Source of the DNA: Gordonia mangrovi | Lineage (GTDB): Bacteria; Actinomycetota; Actinomycetes; Mycobacteriales; Mycobacteriaceae | NCBI RefSeq assembly: GCF_024734075.1 | Contig: NZ_CP102850.1 | Coordinates: forward strand, 5,146,001-5,210,000 | Length of the DNA stretch: 64,000 bases | Reading direction: 5' to 3' | Shown here: positions 43,886 to 52,120 of the stretch, piece after piece | Layout: each line of letters begins with the position of its first letter | How positions within the stretch are numbered: position 1 is the stretch's first letter | The notes under the pieces: generated by a model | What the model was told of the DNA's origin: nothing | Seen by the model: only the letters and a program-made list of their open reading frames with translations | Databases searched by the model: none | Program-made: the position numbers and the translations under genes

Positions 43886-44488
43886 ATGAGACCGGACAAG
43901 ATGAGCGGATACCCGGGCATGCTGCTCGGGTATGCACGTGCGGGCACCGGTGCCCACACGCTGGAATCGCAGATTGATGCGCTGACCGACGCCGGTGTCG
44001 TGCCGGCAAGGATCTACAGCGACGCGTTCGCCGCGATCACCCGAATGCCGCTTCGACCCGGTTTCACCGCCTTGCTCGACTACGCACGACCGGGCGACAT
44101 CACCGTGGTCGTCGGGATCGACCGACTGGGCCGCACCGCCCCCGAAGTGATGGCGACGGCACGCGATCTCGCCGATCGACAGATCGGCCTGCGCTCGCTG
44201 CGTGAGGGGCTCGACACCGACGACCCGGCCGGCGCGATGATCGTCGGAGTGCTCGCCTCGCTGGCCGAGCTCGACGAGGAACTCGGTCCGGCCCGGCGGG
44301 TGACCGATGCGTCCCGACGCACCCGCGCAGCGTCTGTCGGACGACCGCGCGCGCTCGGCGACGAACAGATCGCCATCGCCGAACGCATGCGCGCCGACGG
44401 CGAGCCGGTGCCGGCGATCGCCGCCGCACTCGGCGTCAGCCGAGCCACCCTGTATCGCGCTCTCGCCGAACGGCGGTCAGTAACGTGA
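43886..44488 (+). CDS. serine-recombinase homologue lacking the nucleophilic serine
   Basis: A 200-residue protein with the resolvase/invertase fold. The start GMLLGYARAGTGAHTLESQ aligns with YARVST, but Gly20 replaces the nucleophilic Ser. The Arg before it (Arg18) and the DRLGR block (79-83) are kept. The C-terminal domain has a helix-turn-helix of the Hin type (IAAALGVSRATLYRALAE) after the linker GRPRALGDEQIAIAERMRADG. Without the serine, strand cleavage should be impossible, so a DNA-binding regulatory role is more likely. Its stop overlaps the GTG of the next gene. Confidence 0.85.
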   Translation: MRPDKMSGYPGMLLGYARAGTGAHTLESQIDALTDAGVVPARIYSDAFAAITRMPLRPGFTALLDYARPGDITVVVGIDRLGRTAPEVMATARDLADRQIGLRSLREGLDTDDPAGAMIVGVLASLAELDEELGPARRVTDASRRTRAASVGRPRALGDEQIAIAERMRADGEPVPAIAAALGVSRATLYRALAERRSVT

Positions 44489-44787
44489 CGGGCACCGACG
44501 AGGGTTCGTTCGACCTGGACATCATCACCGAGCACGGCGTCGTCACGCGCCTGCCCACGTCGTTCCCGATCGTCGACCCCGAACTCGACGGCCACCTCGA
44601 CCCGGACCTGTTCCAGCGGGGCTTCGATGACGCCAATGACCGGTTGTGTGGTTTCCCGCCGCCGTGGGCGCGCCACCACGCGTCGTCGACAATGGCGTCC
44701 GAACCGGATCCGGACGATGACGAACCGAGTTACACCCGCGGCTACAGGGCTGCGCTGTACGGTTACCTTCGCCACTCGGCTGACTGA
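44485..44787 (+). CDS. small unknown protein coupled to the recombinase homologue
   Basis: A 100-residue acidic protein that I do not recognise. The GTG start overlaps the upstream stop (GTGA), so it is translationally coupled. It begins VTGTDEGSFDLDIITEHGVV and contains DPELDGHLDPDLFQRGFDDA and a terminal SYTRGYRAALYGYLRH. No membrane segment. The coupling suggests it partners or modulates the recombinase-like protein. The 118 bases after it (44788-44905) contain no gene. Confidence 0.65.
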   Translation: MTGTDEGSFDLDIITEHGVVTRLPTSFPIVDPELDGHLDPDLFQRGFDDANDRLCGFPPPWARHHASSTMASEPDPDDDEPSYTRGYRAALYGYLRHSAD

Positions 44788-44905
44788 GGCGTAACCGCAG
44801 TCACACAGACCTCGCCGATCGGGCGAGTGAACGCCGCGCCAACGGCCGGTTGAGGACCTGCCCGACAGCTCGGAAAGCGCCTGCGTAAGGATAGAGCCCA
44901 CAGTT

Positions 44906-45772
44906 GTGACGTCGGCGATAGGGAATGACCGGGTGAGTGAGACGTACGCCGGTGACGCGATTCCGGTTTTCTTTCTCTCGGACAGCACCGGTATCAGCGC
45001 AGAGACCATGGGCAACGCCTTGTTGTTGCATTTCCCCGATCACCGGTTCGACCGCGCGCTGATCCCATTCATCACCACCGAAGACGACGCCCGCGATGTC
45101 GTGGCCAGAATCGACGCGACCATGGACCGCGGCATGACACCGCTCGTGTTCGTCACCGCTGCGCTCGATGACGTTCGTCTCGAGTTGCACAAGACCCGTG
45201 CCCCGGTGATCGACTTCTTCGACATACATATGCAACAGGTCGAGTCCATCCTCGGAACCCGGGGCGCCCGTACCCCGGCGCGTCTGCACGGCGTCGGCGA
45301 CGTCAAGCGTTACAACGCGCGCATGCAGGCCGTCGAGTACGCGATCGAACACGACGACGGACAGAGTGTCCGCACGCTGGACAAGGCCGACGTGATCCTG
45401 GTGGCGCCGTCACGCTGCGGCAAGACCCCGACCACCATGTACCTCGCGTTGCAGCACGGACTTCGTGTCGCGAACTACCCACTCGTCGACGAGGATCTCG
45501 TCAGCACCGACCTTCCGCGCCCGATCCGGCATCTGGCCGACCGGTGCTTCGGCATCCTCACCACCGCTGCCCGCCTCAGCGCCGTCCGAACAGAGCGCCG
45601 CCCCGACTCGACGTACGCGTCCCTGCGCCAGTGCACCTACGAACTCAAGCGTGCCGAGGAGCTGTACCGCACGCATGACCTGCCCGTCATCGACTCGTCG
45701 GCGAAGTCCGTCGAAGAAATGTCCACGCTCATCCTGCAAGTGCTCGCACGCAGGCCCCACCGTCAAGACTGA
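44906..45772 (+). CDS. ppsR: PEP synthase regulatory protein (DUF299 kinase/phosphorylase)
   Basis: A 288-residue bifunctional Ser/Thr kinase and Pi-dependent phosphorylase (DUF299) that inactivates and reactivates PEP synthase or pyruvate phosphate dikinase. FFLSDSTGISAETMGNALL starts the family. The P-loop-like segment is ADVILVAPSRCGKTPTTMYL, and ATTAARLSAVR-type sequence lies in the C-terminal part. It lies 11 bp upstream of ppsA, which fixes its target as PEP synthase. The GTG at 44906 is used; the GTG at 44933 is an alternative. Confidence 0.93.
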   Translation: MTSAIGNDRVSETYAGDAIPVFFLSDSTGISAETMGNALLLHFPDHRFDRALIPFITTEDDARDVVARIDATMDRGMTPLVFVTAALDDVRLELHKTRAPVIDFFDIHMQQVESILGTRGARTPARLHGVGDVKRYNARMQAVEYAIEHDDGQSVRTLDKADVILVAPSRCGKTPTTMYLALQHGLRVANYPLVDEDLVSTDLPRPIRHLADRCFGILTTAARLSAVRTERRPDSTYASLRQCTYELKRAEELYRTHDLPVIDSSAKSVEEMSTLILQVLARRPHRQD

Positions 45773-45783
45773 GGAGCCAGTTC

Positions 45784-48165
45784 ATGAACAGCAACGTCCG
45801 ATGGTTCGCCGACCTCGGCCTCGCCGACCTCGAGCAGGTCGGCGGAAAGAACGCGTCTCTGGGCGAGATGGTCCGCAATCTGACCAGCGTCGGGGTCCGG
45901 GTGCCCAACGGGTTCGCCACCACCGCGGACGCCTACCGGCGATTCATGAATCAACCCGGCGCGACGGGTACCAGCCTGGCCGAGACGATCAGTGCGCGTC
46001 TCGCCGACCTCGACACCGACGATGTGCAGGCGCTGGCCGCGGCGGGCCGCGAGATCCGGGCGGCGGTCATGGAGCAGCCGTTCCCCGACGATCTCGAAGC
46101 CGACATCCGGGCGGCGTTCGCAGAACTCTCGGGCGGCTCGGACGAGGCGTCGTTCGCCGTGCGGTCCAGTGCGACCGCCGAGGACCTTCCGGACGCATCC
46201 TTCGCCGGCCAGCAGGAGACCTTCCTCAACGTACGGGGCATCGACGCGATCCTGCAGGCGATGCGCGAGGTATTCGCGTCGCTGTACAACGACCGCGCCA
46301 TCGCCTACCGGGTACATCACGAGTTCGACCACGACGCCGTCGCGCTGTCGGCGGGGGTGCAGCAGATGGTGCGCTCCGACATCGGCACATCGGGGGTCAT
46401 GTTCACCATCGACACCGAGTCCGGCTTCGCCGACGCCGTGTTCGTGACCTCGTCCTACGGCCTCGGTGAAGCGGTTGTCCAGGGCGCGGTGAACCCCGAC
46501 GAGTTCTACGTCTACAAGCCCGCCCTGCGCGCCGACCGACCCGCGGTGCTCAAGCGCGGGATCGGGTCGAAGGCCACCAAGATGGTCTACACCGACGACC
46601 GCTCGGTCGGCCGGACCACAGAGTTCGTCGACGTCGACCCCGCCGAACGGCTGTTGCTGAGTCTCACCGACGCCGAGGTCGAGGCACTCGCCCGGCAGGC
46701 GCTGCTGATCGAGGACCACTACGGGCGACCGATGGACATCGAGTGGGGCAAAGACGGCGTCGACGGTGAGCTCTACATCCTGCAGGCGCGCCCGGAGACC
46801 GTGCAGTCGCGGGCCGCGGTGACCGGCCAGCAGCACTTCCGGCTCAACGAGACCGGGACGGTCCTCGTCGAAGGCCGGGCGATCGGCGCCCGCATCGGTG
46901 CCGGAGCGGTTCGGATCCTCGAGTCGGTGGAACAGATGCACGAGTTCCAGGCCGGCGAGGTCCTCGTCGCCGACATGACCGATCCCGACTGGGAACCGAT
47001 CATGAAGCGCGCCAGCGCGATCGTCACCAACCGCGGCGGCCGTACCTGCCACGCCGCGATCATCGCCCGCGAGCTGGGCATCCCCGCCGTCGTCGGTACT
47101 GGTGGGGCCACCCGGTCACTCGACGCCGGCCGTGAAGTCACCGTGTCCTGTGCGGAGGGCGACACCGGCCACGTCTACGACGGGCTGCTCGACTTCGACA
47201 TCACCGAATCCTCGATCGAGGCGATGCCCGAGATCAGCACCAAGATCATGATGAACGTCGGCACCCCCGAGCAGGCTTTCGCCTTCTCCCGCCTGCCGAA
47301 CAGCGGCGTCGGACTCGCACGCCTGGAATTCGTGATCAACCGCCAGATCGGGATTCATCCCAAGGCTCTGCTCGACTTCGACACCCTCGGCGGACCGCTC
47401 AAGGAGCAGATCGGTGAGGCCATCGCCGCCTACCCGAGTGCTCGTACGTTCTTCGTCGACCGGGTGGCCGAAGGGGTCGCGACGATCGCCGCCGCGTTCG
47501 CGCCGCACCCGGTGATCGTGCGCATGTCGGACTTCAAGTCCAACGAGTATGCGAAGCTCCTCGGCGGAGAACTGTACGAGCCGGAGGAAGAGAACCCGAT
47601 GATCGGCTACCGCGGCGCCTCGCGGTACCTCTCGGAGGACTTCGCGGAGTGTTTCGCGATGGAATGTGCCGCACTGAAATACGTGCGCGACGAGATGGGC
47701 CTGACCAACGTCAAGGTCATGATCCCATTCGTCCGCACACTCGCCGAAGCCGAGGGAGTGATCTCGCTGCTCGCCTCACACGGTCTGCGACGCGGCGAGA
47801 ACGGCCTCGAGGTGATCATGATGTGTGAGGTGCCGTCCAACGCGGTCATCGCCGACGCGTTCCTCGATCACTTTGACGGGTTCTCCATCGGCTCCAACGA
47901 CATGACGCAGCTGACACTCGGCCTGGACCGCGATTCCGCGCTCGTCGCGGACTCGTTCGACGAGCGCGATCCGGCGGTGAAGCACATGCTGGCGGCGGCG
48001 ATCTCGGCCTGCAAGGCGCGCGGCAAGTACGTCGGCATCTGCGGGCAGGGGCCGAGCGATCACGTCGATCTGGCCGAATGGTTGCTCGAGCAGGGCATCG
48101 AGTCCATGTCGCTGAACCCGGACACCGTCATCGACACCTGGACGCGGCTGGCCGAACTCGGTTGA
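45784..48165 (+). CDS. ppsA: phosphoenolpyruvate synthase
   Basis: A 793-residue enzyme making PEP from pyruvate and ATP for gluconeogenesis. The N-terminal ATP-grasp domain has GGKNASLGEMVRNLT and AVRSSATAEDLPDASFAGQQ. The swivelling domain carries the phospho-histidine motif NRGGRTCHAAIIAREL (His423), with Thr421 the residue expected to be phosphorylated by PpsR. The C-terminal TIM barrel has GIHPKALLDFD and the cysteine-containing GICGQGPSDH. Full length; a single operon with ppsR ending at the hairpin at 48173. Confidence 0.97.
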   Translation: MNSNVRWFADLGLADLEQVGGKNASLGEMVRNLTSVGVRVPNGFATTADAYRRFMNQPGATGTSLAETISARLADLDTDDVQALAAAGREIRAAVMEQPFPDDLEADIRAAFAELSGGSDEASFAVRSSATAEDLPDASFAGQQETFLNVRGIDAILQAMREVFASLYNDRAIAYRVHHEFDHDAVALSAGVQQMVRSDIGTSGVMFTIDTESGFADAVFVTSSYGLGEAVVQGAVNPDEFYVYKPALRADRPAVLKRGIGSKATKMVYTDDRSVGRTTEFVDVDPAERLLLSLTDAEVEALARQALLIEDHYGRPMDIEWGKDGVDGELYILQARPETVQSRAAVTGQQHFRLNETGTVLVEGRAIGARIGAGAVRILESVEQMHEFQAGEVLVADMTDPDWEPIMKRASAIVTNRGGRTCHAAIIARELGIPAVVGTGGATRSLDAGREVTVSCAEGDTGHVYDGLLDFDITESSIEAMPEISTKIMMNVGTPEQAFAFSRLPNSGVGLARLEFVINRQIGIHPKALLDFDTLGGPLKEQIGEAIAAYPSARTFFVDRVAEGVATIAAAFAPHPVIVRMSDFKSNEYAKLLGGELYEPEEENPMIGYRGASRYLSEDFAECFAMECAALKYVRDEMGLTNVKVMIPFVRTLAEAEGVISLLASHGLRRGENGLEVIMMCEVPSNAVIADAFLDHFDGFSIGSNDMTQLTLGLDRDSALVADSFDERDPAVKHMLAAAISACKARGKYVGICGQGPSDHVDLAEWLLEQGIESMSLNPDTVIDTWTRLAELG

Positions 48166-48172
48166 GAGTCAA

Positions 48173-48203
48173 CTGCTCCCGACGCGGAATGCGTCGGGAG
48201 CAG
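48173..48203. terminator. bidirectional stem-loop between ppsA and the convergent gene
   Basis: CTGCTCCCGACGC (48173-48185) and its exact complement (48191-48203) enclose GGAAT. It sits 8 bp after the ppsA stop and 11 bp beyond the end of the opposing gene, so it may serve both. No T-tract. Confidence 0.75.
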
Positions 48204-48213
48204 CGGCGTCAGG

Positions 48214-48636
48214 TCATTCGAGGACGAAGACCGGGATTCGTCGTTCGGTCTTGGTCTGGTAGTCCGCGTACGGCGGGTACGCGGCGACCGCCAGGTCCCA
48301 CCAGTGCTCACGCTCGGCACCGTCGAGCTCACGCGCGGTGAGCTCACGTACGACAGCGCCGTCCTGCACCGTGATCTGCGGATGTGCCTTCACGTTGTGG
48401 TACCACGACGGGTGCCCGGGTGCGCCGCCCTTCGATGCGACCATCGCGTACTTGCCGTTCTCCTCGACTCGCATCAACGGGACGTAGCGCTTCTTGCCCG
48501 ATTTCGCGCCGGTGGTGGTGAACAGCACGATCGGACGGTCCATGACCTGGACGCCGTCCGTGGTGCCCTGCTCAAGGATCTTCTCGGTCTGGTCGCGTAC
48601 CCACCCCTCGGGGCTGAGTTCTGGTTGATCGCTCAT
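48214..48636 (-). CDS. deazaflavin (F420)-dependent nitroreductase family protein
   Basis: A 140-residue split-barrel protein of the Ddn/DUF385 type that uses F420. VLFTTTGAKSGKKRYVPLMR and KGGAPGHPSWYHNVKAHPQI are the family's cofactor-binding blocks. The C-terminal PPYADYQTKTERRIPVFVLE is also conserved. The start MSDQPELSPEG at 48636 was chosen over an upstream extension. Such enzymes reduce quinones or nitroaromatics; the substrate is unknown. Confidence 0.92.
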   Translation of the reverse strand: MSDQPELSPEGWVRDQTEKILEQGTTDGVQVMDRPIVLFTTTGAKSGKKRYVPLMRVEENGKYAMVASKGGAPGHPSWYHNVKAHPQITVQDGAVVRELTARELDGAEREHWWDLAVAAYPPYADYQTKTERRIPVFVLE

Positions 48637-48689
48637 GTCAGTCCACAACATCGGCGTGGTCGTCCTCATTCCGCCGGTTGTTCGGTGTG

Positions 48690-49025
48690 TCAGTGCGTCC
48701 GTGGCGCGTACATGATCACCGCGACCCCGAGCAGGCAGATGGCCGCCCCGGCGATGTCCCAGCGGTCCGGGCGATAGCCGTCAAGTGCCATTCCCCAGGC
48801 GAGCGAGCCGGCGACGAAGACACCGCCGTAGGCGGCCAGAATCCGCCCGAAGTTCGCATCGGGTTGCAGGGTGGCGACGAACCCGTACGCCCCGAGGGCG
48901 ATGATTCCGAGACCGGCCCACAGCCACCCGCGGTGCTCGCGTACCGCCTGCCAGACCAGCCATGCGCCACCGATCTCGAGCAGCGCGGCGAGGACGAAGA
49001 GCAGTATCGACTTGGTGACAGTCAT
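48690..49025 (-). CDS. YnfA/UPF0060 family membrane protein
   Basis: A 111-residue protein with four transmembrane helices: SILLFVLAALLEIGGAWLVW, then LWAGLGIIALGAYGFVATL, AAYGGVFVAGSLAWGMALDG and DIAGAAICLLGVAVIMYAP. It belongs to the small-multidrug-resistance-like YnfA family. The Glu in the first helix and the GRILAAYGGVF block are conserved. Function is uncertain; some members contribute to drug efflux. Confidence 0.93.
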   Translation of the reverse strand: MTVTKSILLFVLAALLEIGGAWLVWQAVREHRGWLWAGLGIIALGAYGFVATLQPDANFGRILAAYGGVFVAGSLAWGMALDGYRPDRWDIAGAAICLLGVAVIMYAPRTH

Positions 49026-49091
49026 GGCTGTGTTCTATCAGCTGCGCGCCGGGAGGCGAGGTGTGGCGGTCTGCCCGGTGTCGGCCGAGCA

Positions 49092-49793
49092 TCACCGGCA
49101 GCGCGGACAGCGCTCGACGAGGTCGACCCGCATCCCGAGCGACACAGCGGCCTCGACGACCCGCGGCCACATACTCGCGGAGTTCAGGGCGAAGTCCTGA
49201 GCCCGACCGTCAGCGGCCGAGACGACCTCGACGTGATCGTCGGTGTTCCACAACGCCAGAGCGCGACCGTTGGAGTGGGCGGCGTGGTAGTAGACACCAC
49301 GCACCTCCCGCCGCGCCACGGGCTGATCCTCGAAGATCGCTCGAGCCCATTCCTGTGTCCGTACGCGCGGATAGTCACCGGTCGCCAGCGACGGAAGAGC
49401 GCCGATCCGCATGGCCGCCCCCTCGCCTCGAAGATCGAGCACTGTGATCGACGACGTCGGCTTCACCAGCGCCACCCGGTGATTCGGGCAGACGGCCGCG
49501 GTCCGCAGATCGCCGAAAACCTCGCCGAATGCCGTGGCCAGAGTGCCGGCGACGTACAGGATCGATCGATCGTCCGGGCAGTTGCGCGCCGCACCCGACG
49601 TGGTCGGGATGTGGTGGTCGAGTCGGTGGAGCGGACCGAACGTCCTGTGCGCGGCACCGTCCGACGTGTGTGCGGACACGTGGTGGATCCGACACCAATA
49701 CCACGGGTGAGCCGGGGTCGGGTCACGCCATCGCCACGTCCAGGCCCGTCCCCCGCTGACCGGGCGAGCGGGTGCCGCAAGGGCGGCTACCAC
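49092..49793 (-). CDS. RES-domain toxin of a RES/Xre-type toxin–antitoxin pair
   Basis: A 233-residue protein with a RES domain. RTFGPLHRLDHHI and DDRSILYVAGTLATAFGEVF (residues about 65-105) contain the Arg and Glu/Ser of the R-E-S core seen in MbcT-like toxins, which degrade NAD+. The C-terminal half has VYYHAAHSNGRALALWNTDD and ends in a CPRC-like pair. The GTG start overlaps the antitoxin stop by 7 bases (49787-49793), so toxin translation is coupled to antitoxin. The NADase activity is inferred from family knowledge. Confidence 0.82.
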   Translation of the reverse strand: MVAALAAPARPVSGGRAWTWRWRDPTPAHPWYWCRIHHVSAHTSDGAAHRTFGPLHRLDHHIPTTSGAARNCPDDRSILYVAGTLATAFGEVFGDLRTAAVCPNHRVALVKPTSSITVLDLRGEGAAMRIGALPSLATGDYPRVRTQEWARAIFEDQPVARREVRGVYYHAAHSNGRALALWNTDDHVEVVSAADGRAQDFALNSASMWPRVVEAAVSLGMRVDLVERCPRCR

Positions 49794-50425
49794 GCCGCCG
49801 ATGTGCTGGTGGCCGCGACCGCGATCACGTCGTCGATCCGGTTGGCGGCCAGCGCCTGGGTGGGCGTCGCGCCGTCGAGGTCGACGTTGGGGGTGGCTGC
49901 CCACTCGGTCAGCGACACCACACCGCCGGGAAACGAGTCCCGTAGCCGTGCCAGCCCGGGGACGAAACCGTGGGCGCAGCCGGCGTTGAACTGCCACAGC
50001 GGAAGCCGCCACTCCCGGCCCTTCTTCAACCCGAGCAGGTCGCCGGCCTTGATGCGGTCGAGTACCGCCTGCTCGGACACCTCGAGCAGGTCAGCTGCCT
50101 CGGCACGGGTCAGCGAGTACTCGAGCACCGCCGACCGGGCGGCGAACTGTCGGCGCAGATTCTCCAGCGCCGCCTGCTTGCGTTGCGTCGGCGACGGACC
50201 CCGTCCCCACAGGGAACTGTCGAGTTGGTCGTCGCCGGTGACGCCGCGCAGGAAACTGTCGCGGGCGGGTTTGGGAACACTGCTCAGTGTGTCACTCAGA
50301 GCCTCCGCGAAAGCGGTCGACGTTGCTCGACCGCGGTGCCCAGCTGACGCATTCTCGGCCCGAGACGCGCGCCGGGTCGTGGTGCGGTCGTCACCGGGCG
50401 TGGTCGTGGCAGGCATGCCCTCCAT
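49787..50425 (-). CDS. antitoxin with helix-turn-helix and MbcA-like domain
   Basis: A 212-residue protein. After a Thr/Arg-rich disordered start comes an HTH around residues 105-145 (LTRAEAADLLEVSEQAVLDR, then GDLLGLKKGREWRLPLWQF). The C-terminal region (FVPGLARLRDSFPGGVVSLT and WAATPNVDLDGATPTQALAA) resembles the DUF2384/MbcA domain that blocks RES toxins. It precedes and overlaps the RES gene. ATG at 50425 or at 50416; a TACAAT 7 bases before the latter would suit a leaderless transcript. The upstream direct repeats may be its operator. Confidence 0.8.
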   Translation of the reverse strand: MEGMPATTTPGDDRTTTRRASRAENASAGHRGRATSTAFAEALSDTLSSVPKPARDSFLRGVTGDDQLDSSLWGRGPSPTQRKQAALENLRRQFAARSAVLEYSLTRAEAADLLEVSEQAVLDRIKAGDLLGLKKGREWRLPLWQFNAGCAHGFVPGLARLRDSFPGGVVSLTEWAATPNVDLDGATPTQALAANRIDDVIAVAATSTSAAW

Positions 50426-50444
50426 TGTAGGGACCTAAAAGGGC

Positions 50445-50462
50445 AAAACAAGTAAAACAAGT
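50445..50462. promoter_or_regulatory. 9-bp tandem direct repeat, candidate antitoxin operator
   Basis: AAAACAAGT occurs twice head to tail (50445-50453 and 50454-50462), just upstream of the antitoxin start, in an AT-rich island. Paired sites next to the promoter are usual for antitoxin autorepression. The same stretch could contribute the -35 region. Confidence 0.5.
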
Positions 50463-50481
50463 TGCGAAAGTTTGGGCGCGA

Positions 50482-50893
50482 TCACCGTCCGGAACGCCGC
50501 AGCACCGCGACCAGGAAATCGGAGTGCGGAGTGAACGGCCGCACATCCCAGGCCGACAGCAACACCTCACTCACGAGACCTCCGGCGGCGGCGTCGGCGA
50601 GGAGGGTAGTCGGTGCGGGCAGCGTCGATGAGCACCGGATCCACGTCGACACCCACCACGGAATACCCTGCGGCGTGGAGGTATCCGCCGAGCCGTCCGG
50701 CGCCGCACCCGGCGTCCAGAACATGCGCGCCGCGCCGGACCATGGCGTCGATCAACCGTGCTTCACCGTTGATGTCCTGGCCACGTGCCGCAAGCTCACG
50801 GAATCGCTCGCGATAGCGGTGGGAGTGGCCGGGATCTGCGGCGACGATCTCCTGCCACGTGGTCGGTCGGGAGTTCCCGGGTGCCGACGTCAT
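50482..50893 (-). pseudogene. SAM-dependent methyltransferase remnant
   Basis: The 5' part encodes a class I methyltransferase start: SHRYRERFRELAARGQDING and motif I AHVLDAGCGAGRLGGYLHAA, then VVGVDVDPVLIDAAR. At about 50605 it jumps, out of frame, to a family C-terminus LVSEVLLSAWDVRPFTPHSD and FLVAVLRRSG in another frame. Roughly half of the usual protein, including motifs II-IV, is absent. This is an internal deletion with loss of frame, not a sequencing slip. The short first frame alone ends in an arginine run. Confidence 0.8.
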
Positions 50894-50979
50894 GTCGGCC
50901 GCTCACCCTCGTAGCGGGCCGGCCGGGCGAGGGTCAGCTGCGCTCGTGGAGGGACCGCGCCACACCGGCCGCCGACCGA

Positions 50980-51894
50980 TCAGCGCGGATCGGCGAGCTG
51001 GTCGTTTTCACCGGCCCGCAGCTCGGCGTGCAGCAGGGTGATAGACGTCCGGAGGTCGGCGATCTCCTGCCGCAGTTCGGCCGTCTCCTCTCCGGATAGG
51101 GCCGAGGCCTCGGTACCGGCGGCCTCGCTGGATTCGGCGTCGGGATCGTCCCTGCGCTGGATGGCCTGCATCGAGTCGACGATGACGGCCAGGAACAGGT
51201 TGAGCACGGTGAACGCACTGAGCACGATGAACGGGACGAAGAACGCCCACGCCCACGGGTAGACCTCCATGACCGGCCGGACGATACCCATCGACCAGCT
51301 CTCCAGGGTCATGATCTGGAACAGCGTGTACGCCGAGGCACCCAGATCGCCGAACCACTCGGGGAACTTCTCGCCGAACATGCTGGTGGCCATCACTGCG
51401 GCGATGTAGAACACCAGACCCAGTAACGCGATGATCGAGATCATCCCGGGTACTGCGGCGAATACCGCTGCCACCACCCGACGCATCTGCGGGAACGCCG
51501 ACACCAGGCGCAGAATCCGCAGTGCCCGAATGGCGCGCAGCGCACTGCTCGCGCCGGAAGCGGGGACCAGTGAGACCGCGACCACCACGAAGTCGAAGAT
51601 GTTCCATCCCGACCGGAAGAACCTGGGCCCCACCGCGATCAGCTTGCAGGAGATCTCGCAGACGAAGATCGCCAGACAGGCGTTGTCCAGCAGACTGAGG
51701 ACCGAATACCCACTCCCGCGGCCCCACGAAGTCGTCAGCGCACCGAGTACGACGGCGTTGAACGCGATCACCCCGACCACAAACCACTGCACACGTGGGG
51801 ACTCGATCCACCGCTCCAGCCTCAGCCGCCAAGGGGCGACGTCGAGATCGTCGTCGGAGATGAACCGGGTATCGGGGCGCTCTATGCGTTTCAT
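50980..51894 (-). CDS. voltage-gated sodium channel (NaChBac type)
   Basis: A 304-residue six-helix ion channel. S4 carries regularly spaced arginines (SSALRAIRALRILRLVSAFP, then QMRRVV). The pore has the selectivity filter TLESWSM, identical to NaChBac-like sodium channels, in FQIMTLESWSMGIVRP. S5 and S6 are VFYIAAVMATSMFGEKFPEW and VLSAFTVLNLFLAVIVDSMQ. A C-terminal coiled coil (ETAELRQEIADLRTSITLLH) should tetramerise. Full length. No neighbours suggest its physiological role. The 226 bases upstream (51895-52120) hold no gene. Confidence 0.95.
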   Translation of the reverse strand: MKRIERPDTRFISDDDLDVAPWRLRLERWIESPRVQWFVVGVIAFNAVVLGALTTSWGRGSGYSVLSLLDNACLAIFVCEISCKLIAVGPRFFRSGWNIFDFVVVAVSLVPASGASSALRAIRALRILRLVSAFPQMRRVVAAVFAAVPGMISIIALLGLVFYIAAVMATSMFGEKFPEWFGDLGASAYTLFQIMTLESWSMGIVRPVMEVYPWAWAFFVPFIVLSAFTVLNLFLAVIVDSMQAIQRRDDPDAESSEAAGTEASALSGEETAELRQEIADLRTSITLLHAELRAGENDQLADPR

Positions 51895-52120
51895 GGCCTC
51901 ATCGAAGAGTGCATTGGCAACGAGGAGCCCTCGTGCCGGAATGGGGCTGGACCGGCCGAGCAGAACGCCTGCCGACCAGGGACGACCCTAGCAAGCGATC
52001 GGATGGCGACCGTCACGACGTCATCGGCGTGCCGCCCTCGACGTCCGGCTGCTCGGACGCTCGGCCTCGCGGCGGGGCCGGCACGACGAGGATTCTCGAG
52101 GCCAGTCGCTGGGCTCTACG

